Assembly (NCBI GenBank): GCA_002402325.1
Contig: DHFQ01000060.1
Location: 1,069 to 13,556, forward strand
Direction: 5' to 3'
DNA: 12,488 nucleotides
DNA from: Candidatus Aminicenantes bacterium UBA4820
Lineage (GTDB): Bacteria; Acidobacteriota; UBA4820
The notes under the pieces were generated by a model. That model saw only the letters and a list, made by a program, of their open reading frames with translations. It was not told the origin of the DNA and did not search any database. A program made the translations under genes and the position numbers. Numbering within the stretch: the first letter of the stretch is position 1; each line of letters begins with the position of its first letter. Shown piece by piece: positions 6,585-12,488 of this stretch.

Positions 6585-7821
6585 GAAGAGCCTTACAGAC
6601 GAAGAAATAAAAAAAATAAGGGAAGATTTTCCAATTTTAAAAAGGAAGATAAACGGGGAAGACCTCATCTATCTTGACAATGCAGCAACTACACAAAAGC
6701 CAAAGAGTGTGATTGAGAGGATGGAAAATTTTTTAAAAAATTCAAATGCCAATATACACAGGGCGATTCATACGCTTGGCTACGAAGCGACTACTATGTA
6801 TGAAAATGCCCATAAAAAGGTTGCAAACTTTATCGGCGCTAAGAGTATGAAGGAGATAGTTTTTGTAAGAAATGCAACGGAAGGTTTAAACCTCGTTGCC
6901 CATTCGTGGTCTTCAAGATTTTTAAAGCCTTCAGATGAGGTTGTCCTTACGATAATGGAGCACCATTCAAATCTTGTTCCGTGGCTTATAATGAGAGATA
7001 AGATCGGCATAAATCTCAAATTTATTAAACTCAATAAAGATGGCGTTCTTGATTTAAAAGAGGCTGAATCTTTGATAACAAAGAAGACAAAACTTGTTGG
7101 GGTGATCCACGCAAGCAATGTCCTTGGTTTGATTAATGACATCAAGCCTTTAAGGGAGATGGCAAGAAATGTTGGAGCAAAAATCCTTGTTGATGGGGCA
7201 CAATCTTTGCCTCATATCCCTGTAAATGTAAAAGAACTTGATGTTGATTTTTTCGCCGCATCATCGCACAAGATGCTCGGTCCAACTGGAATTGGGGTTC
7301 TTTATGGGAAAAGAGAACTTCTTGAAGAGATGCCGCCCTTTCTTACAGGTGGAGATATGATTTCAACGGTAACTTTACAGGGAGCAACATGGAATGAACT
7401 CCCCTTCAAGTTTGAGGCAGGAACCCCTGCCTTTGTAGAGGCTACTGGATTTGATGAGGCTATAAATTACCTTGAATCAATAGGTATGGAAAGGATTTTC
7501 AACTACGAAAAGGAACTTGAAAGATATGTCTATGAAAACTTGAATAGTATGGATTTTATTGAGTTGTATGGACATAAAGCGGGTGATAATCTTGCGGTTT
7601 TTTCATTCAACATAAAGGGAGTCCATCCTCACGATGCGGCAAACCTCCTTGATAAATTTGGAATAGCGGTAAGAAGCGGTAACCATTGCGCCCAGCCATT
7701 GATGAACTACCTGAATATGGACAACACTTTAAGAGCGTCATTCTATCTTTACAACACGAAGGAAGAGGCTCAAAAACTTTTTGTTGCACTTGAAAAAATC
7801 TATAAACTTTTTAATAGGTAA
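6577..7821 (+). CDS. sufS: Cysteine desulfurase SufS (group II, NifS-like)
   Basis: A PLP-dependent enzyme that converts cysteine to alanine and leaves a protein persulfide as the sulfur source for clusters. 414 residues, normal for SufS. YLDNAATTQKP opens the fold (32-42); H130 (MEHHSN) stacks on the cofactor; D206 (VDGAQ) binds its ring nitrogen; K232 in SSHKMLGPTG is the Schiff-base lysine; and C371 in RSGNHCAQPLM is the catalytic cysteine on the short group II loop. The usual GHHC is GNHC here. ATG 6577 is chosen because AGAGAG lies five bases upstream; an in-frame GTG at 6571 leaves no room for a binding site. It overlaps the Rieske gene by eight bases. It may also feed sulfur to tRNA thiolation. 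Confidence 0.96.
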   Translation: MDEKSLTDEEIKKIREDFPILKRKINGEDLIYLDNAATTQKPKSVIERMENFLKNSNANIHRAIHTLGYEATTMYENAHKKVANFIGAKSMKEIVFVRNATEGLNLVAHSWSSRFLKPSDEVVLTIMEHHSNLVPWLIMRDKIGINLKFIKLNKDGVLDLKEAESLITKKTKLVGVIHASNVLGLINDIKPLREMARNVGAKILVDGAQSLPHIPVNVKELDVDFFAASSHKMLGPTGIGVLYGKRELLEEMPPFLTGGDMISTVTLQGATWNELPFKFEAGTPAFVEATGFDEAINYLESIGMERIFNYEKELERYVYENLNSMDFIELYGHKAGDNLAVFSFNIKGVHPHDAANLLDKFGIAVRSGNHCAQPLMNYLNMDNTLRASFYLYNTKEEAQKLFVALEKIYKLFNR

Positions 7822-7830
7822 GGGGGATCA

Positions 7831-8838
7831 ATGAAAAAGTCAATTTTATTATTAACAATTTTCTTGATTTTCAGTTTCAACCTATTCTCCGATGACCTTG
7901 TGCAATTTTTCAAACCCAATTACAACTGGGCTATTGAAGTTCCTTTTAATGACTATCAAATAATAGAAGCAAAAGTTCTTGATAGTGAAGGAACATTCAA
8001 GGTTGAAGCCTTTAATGAAAAAAGTAAGGTTATATTTGACATTTATTTTGAAAAGGGTTCTCCAACAGTTGGCGCCAGGAAAGTTAGAGATTACTATGAA
8101 AACATTCTCAAACAAATGGGGATAAAAATGGAGTCTGTTGAAAAATGGGATGACAAAAATTCAGCGTTTCTTCTTTACACTGCTAAAAATTCTGTCACAA
8201 CAGACCCGCCGCAGGATGAGTTAAATGGAGATTATTACACATCTAAAGGTTCCACATGGATTGATGTAAGATTCAGGATTCAAAACCCCAAAGAGGAAGA
8301 CAGGGGCAAAATAAAAAATCTTTTGAAAAAGGTAAAATTTGTTGAAGCCTTTGAACCAACCGTTGAAAATAATATCTTTATGGGTAATTTATATTGCGTA
8401 TCTCAAATGTATGAGTTTTGTTATCAATGTTTAGGCTCCGCTTATGAAAAAGAGAAAAGGATGCCATCTTTAAAAAAGGAATTAAGGATTGCACTTGTTG
8501 AAAATTACTCAAATCTTCTCAGGCTTAAGGGGGATTTCCCCAAAGCGATTGAGGTTCTTGATTATGGATTGTCTAAAGATTCCAACTATCCAATGTACTA
8601 CTTTATCAAAGCAAGAATACTCGCTGACTCCGGAGATGAGGATGGGACTTTAGATATGCTAAAAAAGGCTGCAGAAAATAGGGAACATTCATTATCAGGT
8701 GAAAAATTGCCCGATCCAAGAACCGATGATGCTTTTAAGTTGCTCGGATTGAAAGAAAGTTTCAGGGTGAAGGTGACAGAGATTTTTAAACCCTTGATTG
8801 ATTCGGGATATTATCCTGATAACCCAACTAAGAAGTAA
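7831..8838 (+). CDS. Exported TPR-like protein of unknown function
   Basis: 335 residues, not recognised. The N-terminus (MKKSILLLTIFLIFSFNLFS) is a typical signal peptide, with likely cleavage after S20, so the protein is probably periplasmic or surface-located. Residues about 25-170 look like a mixed alpha/beta domain, with NYNWAIEVPFNDY near its start and STWIDVRFRI near its end. Residues about 185-285 are helical and TPR-like, notably LVENYSNLLRLKGDFPKAIEVLDYGLSKDSNYPMYYFIKARILADSGDEDGTLDMLKKA. Three cysteines cluster at 189, 197 and 200. It starts nine bases after sufS with a strong GGGGG site, and the radical SAM gene follows after three bases, so it is co-transcribed. Because it is exported, a direct part in cytoplasmic cluster assembly is unlikely. 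Confidence 0.82.
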   Translation: MKKSILLLTIFLIFSFNLFSDDLVQFFKPNYNWAIEVPFNDYQIIEAKVLDSEGTFKVEAFNEKSKVIFDIYFEKGSPTVGARKVRDYYENILKQMGIKMESVEKWDDKNSAFLLYTAKNSVTTDPPQDELNGDYYTSKGSTWIDVRFRIQNPKEEDRGKIKNLLKKVKFVEAFEPTVENNIFMGNLYCVSQMYEFCYQCLGSAYEKEKRMPSLKKELRIALVENYSNLLRLKGDFPKAIEVLDYGLSKDSNYPMYYFIKARILADSGDEDGTLDMLKKAAENREHSLSGEKLPDPRTDDAFKLLGLKESFRVKVTEIFKPLIDSGYYPDNPTKK

Positions 8839-8841
8839 GGG

Positions 8842-9726
8842 ATGGATTTTTCAAGAGTTCCCTATTTTTCTTTGTCAGATTACCTCAAAGAGAAATTTGG
8901 GGGAAAAGTAAAGAAAATCTCTCTTGATGCAGGATTTACCTGCCCGAACAGAACAAAAAAAGAGAGAAAAGGTGGTTGTTTCTGGTGTGATCCTTATGGC
9001 TCAGGACCAGAAAATCAAAATGGTGATTGGTATGAAAGGCTCAAATCTGAAGCAGAAAGACTTATAAATAAAGATTGCAAAGGGGTGATAGCCTACTTTC
9101 AAGCCTTTTCAAACACCTATGGTGATCCTGAACGACTTGAAGAGATTTACAGAAAATCTCTTTCAATTGATGGAGTCATTGGTATTGCAATTGGAACAAG
9201 GCAAGATTGCTTAGATGATGATGTCTTGAAAATCCTTGATGAGTTAAACAAAGAGACATTTCTCTTTATTGAAATAGGTATGCAAAGTTGTCACAATCAA
9301 ACTCTAAACCTTTGCAACAGGGGGCATTCTCACGAAGACACTACAGTCGCAATGGGAAAATTAAAAGAGAGAGGGATTTTAACGGTTCTTCATTTAATCG
9401 CGGGACTTCCAGAGGAAACCGAAGAGATGATTCTTGAAAGTTTCAAGGAGTGTGCAAGACTAAAGCCGTGGGGAGTTAAGCTTCATCCTCTCCACATAGT
9501 AAAAGGAAGCACTTTTGAGGAGTGGTTTAGAGAGGGCAAAATAAAACTTTTATCCTTTGATGAATATATAAACCTTGCGGTGAAATTTTTAAAAATTATC
9601 CCTCCCGAAACTGTTATTCACAGAATCACCGGCGAAAGACCGAAGGGGATCCTCATCGCTCCAGAATGGTGCCTTGACAAAAATAGGGTAAGAAACGAGA
9701 TAATCAAAAAATTAATTCAAAATTAG
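8842..9726 (+). CDS. Radical SAM protein of the YhcC/YtqA family (TIGR01212-type)
   Basis: 294 residues, normal for the family. It opens with the family pattern YFSLSDYLKEKFG then KISLDAGFTCPNR. C34, C46 and C49 (CX11CX2C) would bind the [4Fe-4S] cluster that cleaves S-adenosylmethionine. Later family blocks are YFQAFSNTYGDPE (105-117), GTRQDCLDDDVL, EIGMQSCHNQTLNLCNRGHSHEDT, and HLIAGLPEETEEMI. The family is related to the Elp3 radical SAM domain. The Bacillus subtilis member YtqA has been implicated in tRNA wobble uridine (mnm5s2U) modification, so a tRNA role is reasonable but unproven here. The start ATG 8842 has its only G-rich stretch directly adjacent, so translation probably depends on ribosomes finishing the upstream gene. 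Its cluster need explains linkage to suf. No terminator was seen after it. Confidence 0.92.
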   Translation: MDFSRVPYFSLSDYLKEKFGGKVKKISLDAGFTCPNRTKKERKGGCFWCDPYGSGPENQNGDWYERLKSEAERLINKDCKGVIAYFQAFSNTYGDPERLEEIYRKSLSIDGVIGIAIGTRQDCLDDDVLKILDELNKETFLFIEIGMQSCHNQTLNLCNRGHSHEDTTVAMGKLKERGILTVLHLIAGLPEETEEMILESFKECARLKPWGVKLHPLHIVKGSTFEEWFREGKIKLLSFDEYINLAVKFLKIIPPETVIHRITGERPKGILIAPEWCLDKNRVRNEIIKKLIQN

Positions 9727-9873
9727 AAAATAATCCCCTCTCCTCTCAAAAAATTATCGTAGCAACAAGATTTCAGCCTGCGATGTTTTGCCGTGAAAAG
9801 AATTAACAATTTTAAATTGCAGATTGCATTGACTGTTCTTAAGCAAGAAAAATTGAAAACTTTTATCTGTGCT
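9727..9873. other. Intergenic region between convergent genes, no clear element
   Basis: This 147-base stretch separates the ends of the radical SAM gene and the membrane protein gene. I saw no GC-rich hairpin with a T-run on either strand, only an A+T palindrome (CAATTTTAAATTG) near 9808-9820. A 75-codon open frame on the minus strand (9723-9950) overlaps the membrane protein gene and has no recognisable protein features, so it is not called. Confidence 0.4.
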
Positions 9874-10566
9874 TCAGGAAGGAAATTCTTCTTTAGATTT
9901 TCTTTTTGGGAGATTGAAGTTGATAAAGTAAAAAAGGCATAAAAGAGCAATTATTACGGGGGTTTGATATTTGTCCTTAAAAAGAGCAAAAAATAGAAGG
10001 CTTAAAAAAGGAAGAAGAAGAGTCATTATGTGAATTCTTAAAATCTCTTTTGATTTGAAAGGCAGGAAAATTTTGCTCCAGGAATCAATTTTGAGAATAA
10101 AAAAGAAATCCGCGATAAGTGAAACAATTATTATTTGATAGAATTTTAGAAGAAGAAATTTTACAGGAGTAAAAAAATCTGAGTTGATGTAACCATTTTC
10201 GCCAAAAAGATTTAAAGGTTCCATTCGTGCAAAGACAGAGAGAAAAAGTCCATAAAATCCAAAGAGGTAAGTATAAATTAAAATTGCAATAGACGATGTT
10301 ACAAAACCTGCTGTTATTATCAATAAAACGAATAGAAATTTCCTTGAGTAAATAAAAAAGGGTACATATTGCGAGAGGGTTTCAGACTGATTTTTTATGT
10401 CAAAACACAACTGAAAAAAACCGGTTATGCTACAAAGGTAGGAAAACATCAACCCCGTTACCCAGACAATCCAGCAAAACTCATTGAGTTTCCATCCTTG
10501 CAAAAAAAGGAGCACAATTGAAATAAACAGGCAAATTAAATTTATAATTCTACCTATTTGATTCAT
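9874..10566 (-). CDS. Multi-span membrane protein of unknown function
   Basis: 230 residues, very rich in Phe, Leu and Ile, not recognised. Hydrophobic segments lie at about 7-24, 28-54, 75-112 (probably two helices), 134-158, 176-196 and 202-218, giving six or seven helices in the inner membrane, ending in a basic tail (KRKSKEE). No transporter, protease or enzyme motif is visible. The stretch FGFYGLFLSVFARMEPLNLF between helices is the most distinctive part. A relation to uncharacterised DUF6498-type membrane proteins is a weak impression only. ATG 10566 has GAGGAG about eight bases upstream, which supports a real gene. It converges on the radical SAM gene and follows the hcp terminator on the same strand, so it is probably a separate unit. 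Confidence 0.75.
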   Translation of the reverse strand: MNQIGRIINLICLFISIVLLFLQGWKLNEFCWIVWVTGLMFSYLCSITGFFQLCFDIKNQSETLSQYVPFFIYSRKFLFVLLIITAGFVTSSIAILIYTYLFGFYGLFLSVFARMEPLNLFGENGYINSDFFTPVKFLLLKFYQIIIVSLIADFFFILKIDSWSKIFLPFKSKEILRIHIMTLLLPFLSLLFFALFKDKYQTPVIIALLCLFYFINFNLPKRKSKEEFPS

Positions 10567-10669
10567 TACTTTTTTCTCCTCGATACCCTCTTTTTTTCAT
10601 TCAATGATCAACATCTTTTAAAATAAATTTTACCATAAGCACCACCAAAAACATAGAGAAATGCCTCAG

Positions 10670-10675
10670 ATTATA
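10670..10675 (-). promoter_or_regulatory. Possible -10 element for the membrane protein gene
   Basis: A perfect TATAAT on the minus strand lies just past the hcp terminator and about 95 bases upstream of the membrane protein start. No -35 element is found at the right distance, because that position falls in the terminator stem. It is weak support that the membrane gene has its own promoter. Confidence 0.25.
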
Positions 10676-10687
10676 AAACATAGTATC

Positions 10688-10714
10688 AAAAAAAGGGCTG
10701 GCTATTGCCAGCCC
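10688..10714 (-). terminator. Rho-independent terminator of hcp
   Basis: On the minus strand a perfect 8-base-pair stem (GGGCTGGC / GCCAGCCC, 10695-10714) with a 4-base loop is followed by seven T residues (10688-10694). It begins 46 bases after the hcp stop codon. The plus strand lacks a T-run after the hairpin, so termination is for minus-strand transcription only. Confidence 0.93.
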
Positions 10715-10760
10715 CAAAAGATATAAGGCACTGATTTATAAGTGAGATTTCCCGTTAAAC

Positions 10761-12422
10761 CTAATTTCCCGCCATAATCGCCTTTAAGTCATCATCAACA
10801 GTGCCAATCGGCTTTATAGCAAATTTATCGACCAGAACATTCAAAACAGTCGGAGAGAGAAATGCGGGAAGAGTTGGACCAAGGCGGATATTTTTAACAC
10901 CAAGGTAGAGTAGAGCAAGGAGAACTGCAACTGCCTTTTGTTCGTACCATGCGATGTCATAAGAAATTGGAAGATCATTTATATCCTTAACTCCAAAAAC
11001 TTCCTTTAACTTAAGAGCGATTACCGCAAGGGAGTAAGAATCGTTGCACTGCCCCGCATCAAGAATTCGAGGAATTCCATCAATATTTCCAAGCGGAAGT
11101 TTGTTGTAGCGATACTTCGCACATCCTGCAGTTAAAATTACGGTATCCTGGGGGAGTTTTTTTGCAAGTTCGGTGTAGTAGTTTCTTGATTGATGACGCC
11201 CATCGCAGCCCCCCATAACAACAAATCTTTTTATCGCTCCCGATTTTACCGCTTCAACAACTTTATCCGCAAGAGCAATCACCTGACTATGGGCAAAACC
11301 TCCAACTATCGTTCCCTTTTCAATCTCTTCTGGAGGGGGACATTTCTTTGCCTGTTCAATTATTTCAGAAAAATCCTTTTCACTGCCCTCTTTTCTATCC
11401 GGAATGTGTTTTACCCCTTTGAATCCGACCAATCCTGTTGTATAAAGTCTATCAAAGTATTTGCAATCCTTTTTTGGCGGAACAAGGCAGTTTGTTGTCA
11501 TTAAAATCGGGCCGTTAAAAGATTCAAACTCACTGTTCTGGTTGTACCACGCACTTCCGTAGTTACCAACAAAGTGTTTATATTTCTTGAAAGCGGGGTA
11601 GTAGTTTGCTGGGAGCATCTCGCCGTGAGTATAGACATCAACTCCCGTCCCTTCAGTTTGCTTTAGAAGTTCGTCCATATCCTTCAAATCATGACCAGAA
11701 ATAAGGATGCCTGGATTGTTTCTTACTCCGATGTTCACTTCAGTTATTTCGGGATTTCCGTAGGCTTTAGTGTTTGCCTCATCGAGCAAAGCCATTGTAT
11801 CAACAGAAATTTTTCCCGCTTTCATCACAAGATTAACCATTTCATCCACGCTTAAGTTCTTTGTCGTGGAGGCAAGTGCTTCAACCATAAAATCGCCAAT
11901 TTCCTGTTTTTTCATTCCAAGAATTGCTGCGTGATCCGCATAAGCGGATATTCCTTTTATCCCGATTATCAAAAGTTCTCTTAAGGATCTTACATCCTCA
12001 TTTTCAGTCGTTAAAATTCCGACCTCTTTTCCCTTCTTCTCATACTCTAATGGCTCTCCTGTCCATAGTGCACAATCGGGAAGAATTCCTTCAAACTCTT
12101 TGTGATTCTTTTTTTTGTAAAGATTGAAGAACTTTTTCTTAACTTCTTCCTTTCTTTGAAGCCCCTCTGTAATCAACTCAATAAGTTTATCATCATCAAA
12201 ATTGACATTTGTTACAGTTGAAAACAAACTTTTAATGATGAAAAGATGATTCTCGTCGCTTTTTTCATCCATCTCCTTCAGTTTTTCTTCAAAGAAGGAG
12301 ATCCCCTTTAAAACAAAAATCAGAAGGTCTTGAAGGTTTGATGTGCTTTCAACCTTGCCACAAATTCCTTTGATCGGACATCCGCTATTTTTTGCCGTTT
12401 CCTGACATTGATAACAAAACAT
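10761..12422 (-). CDS. hcp: Hybrid cluster protein Hcp, class I (hydroxylamine reductase / NO-detoxifying)
   Basis: A cytoplasmic Fe-S protein that reduces hydroxylamine in vitro and, in Escherichia coli, acts as a nitric oxide reductase or S-nitrosylase in anaerobic nitrosative stress. 553 residues, equal to the Desulfovibrio class I length. The N-terminal cluster cysteines are C3, C6, C15 and C21 (CX2CX8CX5C, the class I spacing). All hybrid-cluster ligands occur at the Desulfovibrio vulgaris positions: H244, E268, C312, C406 (the persulfide cysteine, GGCDGRH), C434, C459, E494 and K496. It should therefore be fully active. The start ATG 12422 has AGGAG six bases upstream. No hcr reductase gene is adjacent inside the window, so the electron donor is unknown. 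It stands alone, with its own terminator and a possible regulator repeat upstream. Confidence 0.97.
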   Translation of the reverse strand: MFCYQCQETAKNSGCPIKGICGKVESTSNLQDLLIFVLKGISFFEEKLKEMDEKSDENHLFIIKSLFSTVTNVNFDDDKLIELITEGLQRKEEVKKKFFNLYKKKNHKEFEGILPDCALWTGEPLEYEKKGKEVGILTTENEDVRSLRELLIIGIKGISAYADHAAILGMKKQEIGDFMVEALASTTKNLSVDEMVNLVMKAGKISVDTMALLDEANTKAYGNPEITEVNIGVRNNPGILISGHDLKDMDELLKQTEGTGVDVYTHGEMLPANYYPAFKKYKHFVGNYGSAWYNQNSEFESFNGPILMTTNCLVPPKKDCKYFDRLYTTGLVGFKGVKHIPDRKEGSEKDFSEIIEQAKKCPPPEEIEKGTIVGGFAHSQVIALADKVVEAVKSGAIKRFVVMGGCDGRHQSRNYYTELAKKLPQDTVILTAGCAKYRYNKLPLGNIDGIPRILDAGQCNDSYSLAVIALKLKEVFGVKDINDLPISYDIAWYEQKAVAVLLALLYLGVKNIRLGPTLPAFLSPTVLNVLVDKFAIKPIGTVDDDLKAIMAGN

Positions 12423-12458
12423 TTTTAACTCCTTTTATCTAAGTGTGCTATTTTAACC

Positions 12459-12486
12459 CTGTTTTACTATGAAACTGCTTTACTAT
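12459..12486. repeat. 12-base direct repeat upstream of hcp
   Basis: CTGTTTTACTAT (12459-12470) and CTGCTTTACTAT (12475-12486) match at 11 of 12 positions, with a period of 16 bases, 37 bases upstream of hcp. Their position fits an upstream regulator-binding site. The sequence does not resemble the FNR, NsrR or Rex consensus I know. The window ends two bases beyond, so further copies may exist outside. Confidence 0.45.
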
Positions 12487-12488
12487 AT

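Noticed and set aside
6780..7145. 121-codon open frame on the minus strand
   Set aside because: It is antisense to sufS, which is well supported by cofactor and catalytic residues, and it lacks its own neighbours or motifs.
9723..9950. 75-codon open frame on the minus strand
   Set aside because: It overlaps the membrane protein gene in another frame and has no recognisable domain or conserved pattern.
1..12488. CRISPR array, insertion sequence, phage or defence genes
   Set aside because: No regularly spaced repeats, transposase, integrase or terminal inverted repeats were seen, and all genes fit ordinary chromosomal functions.

Overview
The window comes from an A+T-rich bacterial genome. 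Strong Shine-Dalgarno sites and sigma70-like promoters argue against an archaeon. The gene content (complete SUF iron-sulfur assembly operon, class I hybrid cluster protein, radical SAM enzyme) suggests an anaerobe or microaerophile. The lineage cannot be fixed from the sequence; the order sufC-B-D-U-Rieske-S differs from the familiar Firmicutes order (C-D-S-U-B).

Layout. (1) 1-1479, minus: a CopA-type copper P1B-ATPase whose C-terminal end lies off the left edge. (2) 1636-2022, minus: a stand-alone CheY-like receiver with its own promoter. (3) 2023-2236: a divergent intergenic region with the receiver promoter on one side and, on the other, a promoter plus a perfect inverted repeat (GACT-N5-AGTC core) that looks like an IscR/Rrf2 operator. 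(4) 2237-9726, plus: a tightly packed run of nine genes: Rrf2/IscR-type regulator, sufC, sufB, sufD, a U-type scaffold, a Rieske ferredoxin, sufS, an exported TPR-like protein of unknown function, and a YhcC/YtqA-type radical SAM protein. Junctions are overlaps or gaps of 3-11 bases, so this is probably one transcription unit. (5) 9874-10566, minus: an unrecognised multi-span membrane protein. (6) 10761-12422, minus: a class I hybrid cluster protein with a clear intrinsic terminator and a direct repeat upstream.

How the genes fit together. SufS removes sulfur from cysteine, and the U-type protein probably accepts it as a persulfide. SufBCD builds the Fe-S cluster, and the Rieske protein could supply electrons. 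The Rrf2 protein carries three cysteines able to hold a cluster, so it can sense Fe-S status and act on the operator just upstream of its own gene. The radical SAM enzyme and Hcp both need Fe-S clusters, and copper export protects such clusters. The window therefore reads as an Fe-S and metal/nitrosative-stress neighbourhood. I found no CRISPR array, transposon, tRNA or rRNA. No gene-free stretch exceeds about 215 bases. The least-explained items are the Rieske protein inside the SUF operon, the shortened U-type scaffold, the exported TPR-like protein, and the membrane protein.
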